DNA from: Brasilonema sp. CT11
Lineage (GTDB): Bacteria > Cyanobacteriota > Cyanobacteriia > Cyanobacteriales > Nostocaceae
DNA length: 34,946 nt
Assembly: GCF_017982655.1 (NCBI RefSeq)
Contig: NZ_JABXYX010000083.1
Span: 1 to 34,946 of the forward strand
Direction: 5' to 3'
Position 1 is the first letter of the stretch. The number at the start of each line of letters is the position of its first letter. A program made the position numbers and the translations under genes. Shown one piece after another: positions 15,713-22,911 of this stretch. The notes beneath the pieces were generated by a model. That model was not told where the DNA came from. It saw nothing but the letters and a program-made list of their open reading frames with translations, and ran no database searches.

Positions 15713-17998
15713 ATGCCATCTACAGATAAACGTCCTTTCAGTTGGTTGTTACAACAGTTTCAACTCAAGCCAGGTAAGCCCGCCATTTTCTCCGGATTGC
15801 GTAGCCTTATTATACTAGGTGTGCCGATTGGAGTTGGAGTCATTACAGGTAATGGTGCTACAAGCGCGATCGCCACTATGGCAGCTTGGTTCGTTGGTAT
15901 GGTAAATGTTGACGGAACCTATCGCCAGAGAGCAACTGCTATGATAGCAGCCACTGTGGCGCTGACTACGGTGTTCCTGATCGCGAGTCTGGTTAGCAGT
16001 CATCTGGCTTTAGCAGTCCCAACGACGTTCGTTGTGATATTTATAGCAGGTTTAGCAGGATTGTATGGCAGCGTCGCTGCATCTGTTAGCTTGGTGACTT
16101 CGATCATGTTTGTGATCTCGCTTGCTAAATTTGCTTCATTTTCCAATTTCTCTACTCTTATTCAACACTGCGCGCTATGTCTGGCTGGTGGAACATGGAC
16201 AACTGTGTTGTTATTAGGAGTATGGGTGATGCGTCCTAACGTACCTGCAATGGAGGTAGTCGCTAACTGTTATCTCTCGTTGAGTAATTTTATAGACTTG
16301 GCAAGCCAGAGAACATTAAATCCAAAGAACCGTCAGGAGTGGGAACAGCGATTTTTGCAAGCGCAAGATACTGTTATTCAAGATTTGACATCTGCCCGTA
16401 GCGTCTGGACAACTATATGGACTAGGCAAAAAGGAGCTGATTTGCGGGGAAATAGCTTACTGTTGTTGATCGAGGATGTAAATCAAATTGTGAATTCTGT
16501 TGTAGCACTGAGGGAACTGTTGGTGATTGCATCTGAACATCAACTATTTTCTCGGTTAGACAAAGAAATTCAGCAAGTCATACAACAGTTGGCAATTGCT
16601 TTGAAAGTGTTGTCAAAAGCAATCACCAAAGGAAAAAACTCACCTCACCTGGGAGATCTGGATCGGACGGTTGAAGCACTAGAACATCAGTACAAAGTTC
16701 TGCGTTCTCAAGTCCTCAATCAAAAGATAAATGTTCAGACAGACGAATATTCCGATCTACTCAACCTTGAAAAGATTACAGCCAGTCTTAAAAACCTGGC
16801 ACAGCAAATTCATACTGATGCGGATATTGTTACAGATTTAAGACAGGGAAAACAGCGCAGCATTGCCCAGCGAGACATTTCCCCTCCAGCACAGTCAGAA
16901 CATTCTACAATTATTGATACACTGCGGAATAACTTTACTTTTGATTCAGTTTTGTTTCGTCATGCGTTGCGCCTAGCACTGATCACAACCCTGGCTGAAT
17001 TACTTGCCTCACTATTGCAACTACCTAGAGGTTACTGGATAACCCTAACTGCTTTAGTTGCGCTTAAGCCCAACTATGGTGGAACATCCGAGACAACAAT
17101 ACAAAGAGTCATCGGTACTATTTTGGGTGGAATTATTGGGATTATTCTGGTCTTATTAGTTAAGAATTCTTTGGCGATTGCAGTCTGCTTCCTGCTGCTC
17201 GTGTTTACTGCTATGTCAGTGCGACCATTAAGCTATAACATATTTACCATACTGCTGACTCCCGCCATCATCTTGCTACTTCATCTTATTAGTGCAGGTG
17301 GCTGGCAGGTTGGAGTATTGCGTATCGTTGATAGCTTGGTTGGGGGTGTTTTAGCACTGGTTGGCAGCTATTTGCTTTTCCCCCGTTGGGAACGACACCA
17401 ACTTCCTGCACAACTGGAAAAGACCATTCGAGCAAATCTTACCTACTTTCAACAGGTGATTGCTAACTATCTCCATCCACACCAGGATGCATCAGCTGAT
17501 TCTATTAATATGCTACGCCATCAAGCGGCATTAGAAAACGTCAACGCTGCCGCCGCCGCTCAACGATTGTTCAGCGAACCTCGTCACATCCAGGGAGAAA
17601 TCGAACCTGTAATGACGCTGATGGTATACATTCGTGGCTTTTTCAGTTCGGTGACAACTCTGGCAGAACATCTGCGGGAATTCAGTGGTGAGTACCAATT
17701 TACTGAACTCAAACCACTTGCCGATACCATTATCCAAATTTTGGAAAACTTAGCAGATGCCCTTAGACAAGGACAGCCACCCCAACAGTTACCAGCGCTG
17801 GATAGCTATCTTGAAGCAATTCACAACCAAATTCAACAGCTACATACCGCTCGTATATTAGAAATTGCCAGAAGTTGTAACACTTTAACTCCCACATTAC
17901 AAGCCGTTCGAGAACAAACTCCTCTATCCTTAGAACTAGATCGAATTGTTAATGAAATTAAAGTTATGCACTGTGTCGTTGCTCGTCTGCAGGAATAG
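15713..17998 (+). CDS. FUSC-family exporter (AaeB-like inner-membrane protein)
   Basis: A 761-aa protein built as two homologous halves. An N-terminal block of about six membrane helices (25-175) is followed by a soluble helical region (180-400), a second membrane block (about 415-560) and a C-terminal helical domain (570-761). The segment HALRLALITTLAELLASLLQ, then LPRGYWITLTALVALKPNYG, and RVIGTILGGIIG is the FUSC (fusaric acid/aromatic acid resistance) signature. Relatives such as AaeB export aromatic carboxylic acids. It begins about 140 bases after DoxX on the same strand and may belong to the same operon. The C-terminal peptide (EIKVMHCVVARLQE) recurs in altered form at 21139-21183, suggesting a second, lost paralogue. 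Confidence 0.92.
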   Translation: MPSTDKRPFSWLLQQFQLKPGKPAIFSGLRSLIILGVPIGVGVITGNGATSAIATMAAWFVGMVNVDGTYRQRATAMIAATVALTTVFLIASLVSSHLALAVPTTFVVIFIAGLAGLYGSVAASVSLVTSIMFVISLAKFASFSNFSTLIQHCALCLAGGTWTTVLLLGVWVMRPNVPAMEVVANCYLSLSNFIDLASQRTLNPKNRQEWEQRFLQAQDTVIQDLTSARSVWTTIWTRQKGADLRGNSLLLLIEDVNQIVNSVVALRELLVIASEHQLFSRLDKEIQQVIQQLAIALKVLSKAITKGKNSPHLGDLDRTVEALEHQYKVLRSQVLNQKINVQTDEYSDLLNLEKITASLKNLAQQIHTDADIVTDLRQGKQRSIAQRDISPPAQSEHSTIIDTLRNNFTFDSVLFRHALRLALITTLAELLASLLQLPRGYWITLTALVALKPNYGGTSETTIQRVIGTILGGIIGIILVLLVKNSLAIAVCFLLLVFTAMSVRPLSYNIFTILLTPAIILLLHLISAGGWQVGVLRIVDSLVGGVLALVGSYLLFPRWERHQLPAQLEKTIRANLTYFQQVIANYLHPHQDASADSINMLRHQAALENVNAAAAAQRLFSEPRHIQGEIEPVMTLMVYIRGFFSSVTTLAEHLREFSGEYQFTELKPLADTIIQILENLADALRQGQPPQQLPALDSYLEAIHNQIQQLHTARILEIARSCNTLTPTLQAVREQTPLSLELDRIVNEIKVMHCVVARLQE

Positions 17999-18033
17999 TT
18001 TTATAAGGAAAATACCGAAAACCTAGTTCATTC

Positions 18034-18297
18034 CTATGCCGCCACAGCCCACTCAAGTTGTTCATAGCCCACACCGCCGCCGCATAGACTCCTGTCACCT
18101 TTATGAATCCATACAAACACAGCATCTAACACCATCTGCCAGCAGTATTTGCGCCGCATGTCCAACTTCCCCATCCCATGCTCTATTGCCCATTTCTTGA
18201 CCAGTTTGGTATCTAGTAGGCTCAGCAGGTCTTTCACGTTATGGCGCAGCATATTTATTGTGACTTTATTGAAAGTTTTGGTAATATGTTTGTACAT
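18034..18297 (-). CDS. Hypothetical protein, 87 aa
   Basis: I do not recognise this protein. It is basic (MRRKYCWQMVLDAVFVWIHK) with a predicted helical N-terminus (LRHNVKDLLSLLDTKLVKKW) and an alanine/glycine-rich C-terminus (CGGGVGYEQLEWAVAA) that may be repeat-derived. A weak GGA lies about 10 bases before the ATG. It is divergent from the ribbon-helix-helix-like gene at 18466 and shares its 170-base upstream region. It could be a fragment of a larger gene or a spurious frame. Confidence 0.35.
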   Translation of the reverse strand: MYKHITKTFNKVTINMLRHNVKDLLSLLDTKLVKKWAIEHGMGKLDMRRKYCWQMVLDAVFVWIHKGDRSLCGGGVGYEQLEWAVAA

Positions 18298-18383
18298 GAT
18301 AAATATCCAAGCCGATAATTAACGTCCTGGTCTGGGTATTATTCAAATCCTACTGCCAAACTTTTTCTAGGAGTGGTGGCGGT

Positions 18384-18435
18384 GGTTATTAACCTTTGTA
18401 TTTATTAAACCTCTTTTATAATAGGTTAACCTATT
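18384..18435 (+). promoter_or_regulatory. Promoter with overlapping palindromic operators
   Basis: A sigma-70-type promoter, TTTGTA (18395-18400), 16 bases, TATAAT (18417-18422), lies before the 18466 gene. A perfect 16-bp palindrome, AATAGGTT then AACCTATT (18420-18435), covers the last bases of the -10 element. A second, shorter repeat GGTTA-T-TAACC (18384-18394) lies just upstream of the -35. Both share GGTT/AACC half-sites, as expected for cooperative autorepression by a small dimeric DNA-binding protein. Confidence 0.55.
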
Positions 18436-18465
18436 TTCTAAGTCAAGAGTAAAAAATATATTTTT

Positions 18466-18696
18466 ATGTCACACACTTATGGTAAAGCAGTAAAAGGTCA
18501 CCGAGGCTTTGTATCACAAGGTAAGGATATTGGTGGCGACGTTAAAGTTATTGGTTGTAAGTTCCCACCTGAAGTTGATGCAGTCTTAAGGACTCTTCCT
18601 AACCGCTCAGAGAAGCTTCGGCAGTGGGTTATTCGATGTATGCTCGAAGAGGGTCTGCTTGACCAACATTCATCAACTCAGTCTCCCAACAGCTAG
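18466..18696 (+). CDS. Small ribbon-helix-helix-like DNA-binding protein, 76 aa
   Basis: The C-terminal half reads VIGCKFPPEVDAVLRTLPNR, then SEKLRQWVIRCMLEEGLL: a beta-strand followed by two helices joined by a polar turn, the pattern of ribbon-helix-helix (CopG/MetJ-type) repressors and of cyanobacterial PPEVDAVLRxLPNRS proteins. The N-terminal 25 residues are Gly/Lys-rich and probably flexible. No membrane segment is present. A palindromic operator overlaps its promoter 31 bases upstream, consistent with autoregulation. Such proteins occur as plasmid copy or partition regulators and antitoxins; no toxin gene follows within 430 bases, though the divergent 18034-18297 frame is a possible partner. 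Family assignment is by pattern only. Confidence 0.6.
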   Translation: MSHTYGKAVKGHRGFVSQGKDIGGDVKVIGCKFPPEVDAVLRTLPNRSEKLRQWVIRCMLEEGLLDQHSSTQSPNS

Positions 18697-18779
18697 TTAA
18701 TTCTAGTACAGCTATTAATAAAGATAGATTCTTGGGCGGACACCTGGAACAATGTCTGCCCCTTTTGCTTTGGTAAACC

Positions 18780-18955
18780 ACCAAGTGCGATCTGCCGAAG
18801 GCAGCAGCGTTTGCGCAGCGCCCCCTTAGGGGCTAGCTATCGCCCGTATGTTGCCCAACCCTGCGGAGCAGGCTCCCCCAAAGCTCCGCTTTGGGGGAGC
18901 CTGTTCTTTCACAACAGGCTCGGCAACAGGGCGCGCTTTGCGATCGCCTACCAAA
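18780..18955. repeat. GC-rich repeat with a 16-bp perfect hairpin
   Basis: Within the gap 18697-19133, a stretch unlike its AT-rich flanks contains the hairpin CAGGCTCCCCCAAAGC (18869-18884), loop TCC, GCTTTGGGGGAGCCTG (18888-18903). It is nested inside a weaker outer pair (TGTTGCC near 18849, GGCAACA near 18922). The left part (GCCGAAGGCAGCAGCG, then TGCGCAGCGCCCCC) has further short palindromes, and a HIP1-like GCGATCGCC closes it. No T-run follows, so it is not a typical terminator. The remaining gap up to 19133 shows nothing else. Confidence 0.7.
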
Positions 18956-19133
18956 AACAAGTAGCCCATTTCTAGATACAGTTGCGAAAAAAAATATTGT
19001 TAATTCCTTCACTCACTGTTGGTAATATATTTGCACCCAACAGAAAACCGCTACAGCTGCTTGTGTCTGAGCGTGTATGTTTCTATTGTGATGCTGATCT
19101 AGCCCCGTTAAACAAAGTCAAGAGGTTACTAAT

Positions 19134-20840
19134 ATGAGAAGCAGGATGCTGGTTTTGGCTGTTGGAGCTTTATTAACTAGCTTTGAAGTTAGTATTTCTC
19201 AAGTGGTTTTGGCTGCAGTCCCTGTAGAAGGCAAGAACGGTGTAGTAACCACCTCGCAAAAATATGCATCGGAAGTTGGGTTACAGATTCTCAAAGATGG
19301 TGGTAACGCCATAGACGCAGCTGTTGCTGTTGGGTATGCATTAGCAGTGGTTGATCCCTGCTGTGGCAATATTGGTGGCGGTGGATTCATGACGATCCAT
19401 TTGGCTAACGGTAAAAATACGTTTATCAATTTTCGAGAGAAGGCACCATTAGCAGCAAAACCGAATTTATACCTCGATCAAAACGGCAATGTGATCCCCA
19501 AGTTGAGTACTACTGGTTATCTTGCTGTCGGCGTTCCGGGCACAGTTTTAGGACTTGAGCGGGCACTCACAAAATATGGAACTATGAGTCGCAAGCAAGT
19601 GATGCTTCCGGCGATTCGGCTAGCCGAGAAGGGTTATGTTTTGCAGGAGGGAGACATAAAAAACCTAAGTCCGAAGACTGCAAACTTTGCATCTGAGCCG
19701 AACGTCGCCGCCATTTTTTTGAAAAACGGTAAGACTCCATATCAAGTAGGCGATCGCTTGGTACAGAAAAACTTGGCTAAGGTTCTATCGCTGATTGCAA
19801 CTAAGGGATCGCAGGCTTTCTACAAAGGATCTATTGCTGATGAATTGGTAAAAGCTAGCTCAGAAAATAAGGGGATTCTGACTAAAAAGGACTTAGCCAA
19901 TTACACCGTGGAAGAAACACAGCCACTCAGGTGTAACTACCGAGGTTATGACATTATTTCTTCCCCACCTCCGGGAGGCGGGATTGTTGTTTGTCAGATG
20001 CTAAATATTTTGGAAGGCTACCCGCTTTCTAAGTTGGGGTTCCGCTCACCTACAAGTGTGCAACGCATATTGGAAACAATGTTGTATGCTTACGGCGACC
20101 GAAATACTTACTTAGGAGATCCGAACTTTATCAAAATTCCCCTGGATCGATTACTTTCTAAAGACTACGCGGCTAGTATTCGCAATAAGATCCCCGAATC
20201 TGGTGCTACCCCACCTTGCCAAGTCAACTCTTGTGCAACTACAAAGGAGGGGACTAACACCACTCATTACTCAATCGTTGATAAATATGGCAACGCAGTA
20301 GGGGTAACTTATACAATTAATGCTCTGTTTGGGGCTGGCGTGATTGCTGGTAATACAGGTTTCCTCCTGAACAATGAGATGGACGACTTTACATCAAAAC
20401 CAGGAGTGGCGAATTTATTTGGCTTAGTGCAAGGAAGTCAAAATGCAATTCAACCTGGTAAGCGACCTCAAAGTTCTATGAGTCCAACCATTGTGTTGAA
20501 AAATGGTAAAGTTTTTATGGTCACTGGTAGCCCTGGAGGTTCAAGGATTACCACAATTGTTCTAAATGTCATCACTAACGTGATCGACTACGGCTTTAAT
20601 ATTCAAGATGCTGTAGACTATCCTCGCTTTCATTATCAAGGCTTGCCCAATTCGATCTACCTTGAACAAGGTTCCTTGTCACCTGACACTATACAGTCGC
20701 TATCACAAATGGGATTCAAATTTAAGAATGAAACCCTGACTTGGGGGGCATCAGAGTCGATCTTGGTGGACCCTACAACTGGTTTGTTCTACGGTGCTAG
20801 CGATCAGCGCAGACCAGCAAGTGCAGCTCTTGCGTTCTGA
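19134..20840 (+). CDS. ggt: Gamma-glutamyltransferase (secreted or periplasmic)
   Basis: A 568-aa precursor of the N-terminal-nucleophile enzyme that cleaves glutathione and other gamma-glutamyl compounds. A signal peptide spans about residues 1-28 (MRSRMLVLAVGALL, then VVLAA), so it acts outside the plasma membrane. The proenzyme should self-cleave before Thr376 (GTNTTHYSIVD), which becomes the nucleophile of the small subunit. Arg101 (FREKAP) binds the glutamate carboxylate, NNEMDDF and RPQSSMSP line the pocket, and GSPGGSR forms the oxyanion loop. CNYRGYDIISSPPPGGG is also conserved. AGAGG lies 8 bases before the ATG. It stands alone between repeats, with no cotranscribed partner. Its likely role is recycling of extracellular glutathione. 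Confidence 0.94.
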   Translation: MRSRMLVLAVGALLTSFEVSISQVVLAAVPVEGKNGVVTTSQKYASEVGLQILKDGGNAIDAAVAVGYALAVVDPCCGNIGGGGFMTIHLANGKNTFINFREKAPLAAKPNLYLDQNGNVIPKLSTTGYLAVGVPGTVLGLERALTKYGTMSRKQVMLPAIRLAEKGYVLQEGDIKNLSPKTANFASEPNVAAIFLKNGKTPYQVGDRLVQKNLAKVLSLIATKGSQAFYKGSIADELVKASSENKGILTKKDLANYTVEETQPLRCNYRGYDIISSPPPGGGIVVCQMLNILEGYPLSKLGFRSPTSVQRILETMLYAYGDRNTYLGDPNFIKIPLDRLLSKDYAASIRNKIPESGATPPCQVNSCATTKEGTNTTHYSIVDKYGNAVGVTYTINALFGAGVIAGNTGFLLNNEMDDFTSKPGVANLFGLVQGSQNAIQPGKRPQSSMSPTIVLKNGKVFMVTGSPGGSRITTIVLNVITNVIDYGFNIQDAVDYPRFHYQGLPNSIYLEQGSLSPDTIQSLSQMGFKFKNETLTWGASESILVDPTTGLFYGASDQRRPASAALAF

Positions 20841-20937
20841 ATTCAAATTTTAAGTCAGTTGGCTTTTGTTTGACCCAGTTGTCAGCTTAATTATCGTTAC
20901 AGTGTTGGATTGCAATACTGGATATAAGTTATAGTTA

Positions 20938-20970
20938 TTGACACTCCCCTGCCGTCATGCGAGGGGATTC
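20938..20970. repeat. Hairpin resembling an IS200/IS605-type end
   Basis: TTGACACTCCCCTGCC, then GTCATGCGAGGGGATTCTG forms CCCCT (20946-20950)/AGGGG (20962-20966) with GC pairs inside. ACACTCCCC...GGGGATTCT is the usual look of IS200/IS605 or TnpB-element ends in cyanobacteria. No tnpA or tnpB is nearby, so it would be a relic. Confidence 0.35.
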
Positions 20971-20994
20971 TGTAATCTACGTCAGAACTTGCTC

Positions 20995-21125
20995 TACCAG
21001 GCTCGCACCCTTCGGGCGTGACCGGAGGTCACGCTGCGCTAACGCAGTCGCCTAGGTCGGGAGATCCTCCTACAGCGCTGTCTCACTAAGTAGCGTAGAG
21101 GTTCCAACTCCAGAGCGCGTTACTT
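20995..21125 (+). repeat. GC-rich interspersed repeat, copy 3
   Basis: Contains CTGCGCTAACGCAGTCGCC, then TAGGTCGGGAG, sharing the 18-base core CAGTCGCCTAGGTCGGGA (21045-21062) with copy 1 and the CTGCGCTAAC lead-in. The rest is diverged. It fills most of the gap 20841-21236 between ggt and the nuclease gene. Confidence 0.65.
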
Positions 21126-21138
21126 CGGGATTGCCCAT

Positions 21139-21183
21139 GAAATCGCAATTATGCACTGTACAATCGCTCGTCTGCAAAAATGA
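21139..21183 (+). pseudogene. 3' tail of a second FUSC-family gene
   Basis: This frame reads EIAIMHCTIARLQK and stop. It aligns without gaps to the last 14 residues of the FUSC protein ending at 17998 (EIKVMHCVVARLQE), with 9 of 14 identical, and the nucleotides have diverged. It is best read as the remaining tail of a paralogue whose body was lost or replaced by the repeat just upstream. Confidence 0.55.
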
Positions 21184-21186
21184 CCT

Positions 21187-21226
21187 TTTGATAAGTGCGA
21201 GCGTACTTATTTATTATTTGATAAGT
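21187..21226 (+). promoter_or_regulatory. Candidate promoter with ATAAGT repeats before the BamHI-like gene
   Basis: TTTGATAAGT occurs at 21187-21196 and again at 21217-21226, exactly 30 bases apart, and ACTTAT (21205-21210) forms an inverted pair with the first copy (ATAAGT, 8-base spacer, ACTTAT). A promoter TTGATA (21188-21193), 18 bases, TATTAT (21212-21217) can be drawn through them. This would place transcription about 13 bases before the ATG. Repeats of this kind often bind R-M controller proteins; that role is inferred. Confidence 0.4.
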
Positions 21227-21236
21227 AAACAAAGAT

Positions 21237-21830
21237 ATGAAGATTGTTCAAGAAGTATCCTTAATAAGTCTTGGTAGCTTTGAAGAATCAAACGATTGGT
21301 CTATCATTCGCTCCGAAATCCGTAATGCTGTCTCTCTAATCGTACATCCTTCCAATACACTTAGCTTTACAATCAATCCAATAAGACATGGTAATGGTGT
21401 GAAGCCAATCAAAGAAGCTTGCATGATTGCCTTGAAGGATAGATTTGGATGGAGGCTTGAAACTTCAATCAATTATGCTACTAAATCACCAGGTAAAGTA
21501 GATGCAACAAAAGTTATTGATAATTACCTTTTCGCTCTTGAGTGGGAAACTGGTAACATTTCTTCAAGCCACCGAGCAGTTAATAAATTAGTTTTAGGAC
21601 TATTACGTAGTGTTTTTCTTGGTGCTGCTTTGGTACTTCCTAGCAGAAAGTTATATCCTTACTTAACTGATCGAATCGGCAACTTTGAAGAATTAGAACC
21701 GTACTTTGATGTTTGGCGGGCAGTCAGAATCGAAGAGGGTTTTCTTGCAATCTTTGTAATTGAACACGATCAAATTGACAGCAATGTCCCCACAATTACT
21801 AAAGGAACAGATGGTCGTGCATTGATCTGA
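21237..21830 (+). CDS. BamHI-family type II restriction endonuclease
   Basis: A 197-aa homologue of BamHI (213 aa), which cuts GGATCC as a dimer. Conserved blocks are HGNGVKPIKEACMIALKDR, LEWETGNISSSHRAVNKL, PYLTDRIGNFEELEPYFDV and SNVPTITKGTDG. The metal-site residues match: Glu75 (BamHI E77), Asp89 (D94), Glu102 and Glu104 (E111, E113). The residues that read the DNA in BamHI also match: Asn107 (N116), Ser109 (S118), Arg113 (R122), Asp145-Arg146 (D154-R155). This predicts GGATCC specificity. The protein ends right after KGTDGRALI and lacks BamHI's basic C-terminal arm of about 16 residues; neighbouring frames do not encode it. The methyltransferase gene converges on it, with 40 bases between stops. 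The ATG at 21237 has only a weak AAAG before it. Confidence 0.93.
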   Translation: MKIVQEVSLISLGSFEESNDWSIIRSEIRNAVSLIVHPSNTLSFTINPIRHGNGVKPIKEACMIALKDRFGWRLETSINYATKSPGKVDATKVIDNYLFALEWETGNISSSHRAVNKLVLGLLRSVFLGAALVLPSRKLYPYLTDRIGNFEELEPYFDVWRAVRIEEGFLAIFVIEHDQIDSNVPTITKGTDGRALI

Positions 21831-21870
21831 AGTTATTCTGTATAGATAATTATTGTGTAGATTAGGGAAG

Positions 21871-22839
21871 CTATGATTGTGACGCAGTTTTTTTGTGCGG
21901 CTTCAATCTCTTGTTTCCTCTTGCTGATTCCCATTCCTCTGTAATTCCGTTAGCTAGATTAGTCAGCCGATCCACTGCAGGAGCTATGTCGCCAATTTCT
22001 GAGCCAATCCAGTAACGGTGTAGTTTTTCCGCCGCATAGAATGTGGTGCCAGCTCCTCCAAATGGATCAACCACAATTTGTCCTGGATTAGATGCCATTG
22101 CAATAATACGCTCTAGCATAATAGGAGCGAGTTCGTTAGGAACTCGTTTTTTGTGCTGACGATGCCGAACTGGTGGAATGTCAGTCCACATTTCCTCTGT
22201 TAATGTCCATAAGACTTCGGTAGGATCAGCCTCAACAGCATCTTCCCAAACATCTTCTGGCTCATCCCACACATCCATTAAGTTAATGCCCTTTTCATTC
22301 AATTTTTTGCGATGTCCACCATAATCACGAATTTCTCCACCGCAATGGCGACAAACTTGAATGGGTGTATATATCTTGTTGAAAACCGCTGGTTCTCCTT
22401 TGGTGTAATAAAGTAGTCCGTAGTGAGCGGGAGACATCTTTTTGCCTCTAGGAAAGGCTTTTGGCATTCTGCAAGCTATCCAATGCCTAAACCACATCCC
22501 TCGTTGATTGAGATATGCACCATACTCTATGCACCATCTAGGGAGATTGAATACAAATAAACTTCCACCTGGTTTAAGTACTCGAATACTCTCACAAAGC
22601 CACAGATGCGACCAAGCTAAATACTTCTCCGTCTCCATACGATCGCTTACACCTTCACCATATTCTTTACCAAGATTAAAGGGTGGATCGGCAAAAATGA
22701 CATCTACAGACTCATTGGGTAATGCTGACAAGAGTTTAAGACAGTCTCCTTGGTAAAGAATACCATGCTTACTTGTATACACCTGTCGTAGTCCCTGCTG
22801 AGTAGCAACTGATGTCGCAATCAGTTGAAAGGGGAGCAT
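21871..22839 (-). CDS. Beta-class site-specific DNA methyltransferase
   Basis: A 322-aa AdoMet-dependent amino-methyltransferase and the presumed protective partner of the convergent BamHI-like nuclease. Catalytic motif IV is FADPPFNLGKEYGEG (DPPF at 51-54); the AdoMet-binding motif follows near the C-terminus, VVDPFGGAGTTFYAAE (258-266), the beta-class order. Between them lie VLKPGGSLFVFNLP and a variable target-recognition part containing CRHCGG, a possible half zinc site. DPPF with NLGK resembles N6-adenine enzymes (HinfI/CcrM type) more than the SPPY-type N4-cytosine enzymes that include M.BamHI. AAAGG lies 8 bases before the ATG. The HTH gene is 49 bases upstream on the same strand, and a promoter with a palindrome lies in between. 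Confidence 0.92.
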   Translation of the reverse strand: MLPFQLIATSVATQQGLRQVYTSKHGILYQGDCLKLLSALPNESVDVIFADPPFNLGKEYGEGVSDRMETEKYLAWSHLWLCESIRVLKPGGSLFVFNLPRWCIEYGAYLNQRGMWFRHWIACRMPKAFPRGKKMSPAHYGLLYYTKGEPAVFNKIYTPIQVCRHCGGEIRDYGGHRKKLNEKGINLMDVWDEPEDVWEDAVEADPTEVLWTLTEEMWTDIPPVRHRQHKKRVPNELAPIMLERIIAMASNPGQIVVDPFGGAGTTFYAAEKLHRYWIGSEIGDIAPAVDRLTNLANGITEEWESARGNKRLKPHKKTASQS

Positions 22840-22876
22840 CTATGTAACCTTTCTTACGTCTATTTTAGTTAATTTT

Positions 22877-22911
22877 AGTTTACAAACTCTATTGACAATT
22901 GTCAATAGAGT
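22877..22911 (-). promoter_or_regulatory. 26-bp palindrome overlapping the methyltransferase promoter
   Basis: ACTCTATTGACAA followed directly by TTGTCAATAGAGT (22886-22911) is a perfect 26-bp palindrome. On the minus strand its TTGACA (22905-22900), a 17-base spacer and TAAACT (22882-22877) form a promoter for the methyltransferase, 38 bases before its ATG. On the plus strand TTGACA (22892-22897), 17 bases, TATGAG (22915-22920) forms a mirror promoter, antisense to the HTH gene. The HTH stop codon lies inside the palindrome. It could also fold as an 11-bp hairpin, but no T-run follows. Confidence 0.65.
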
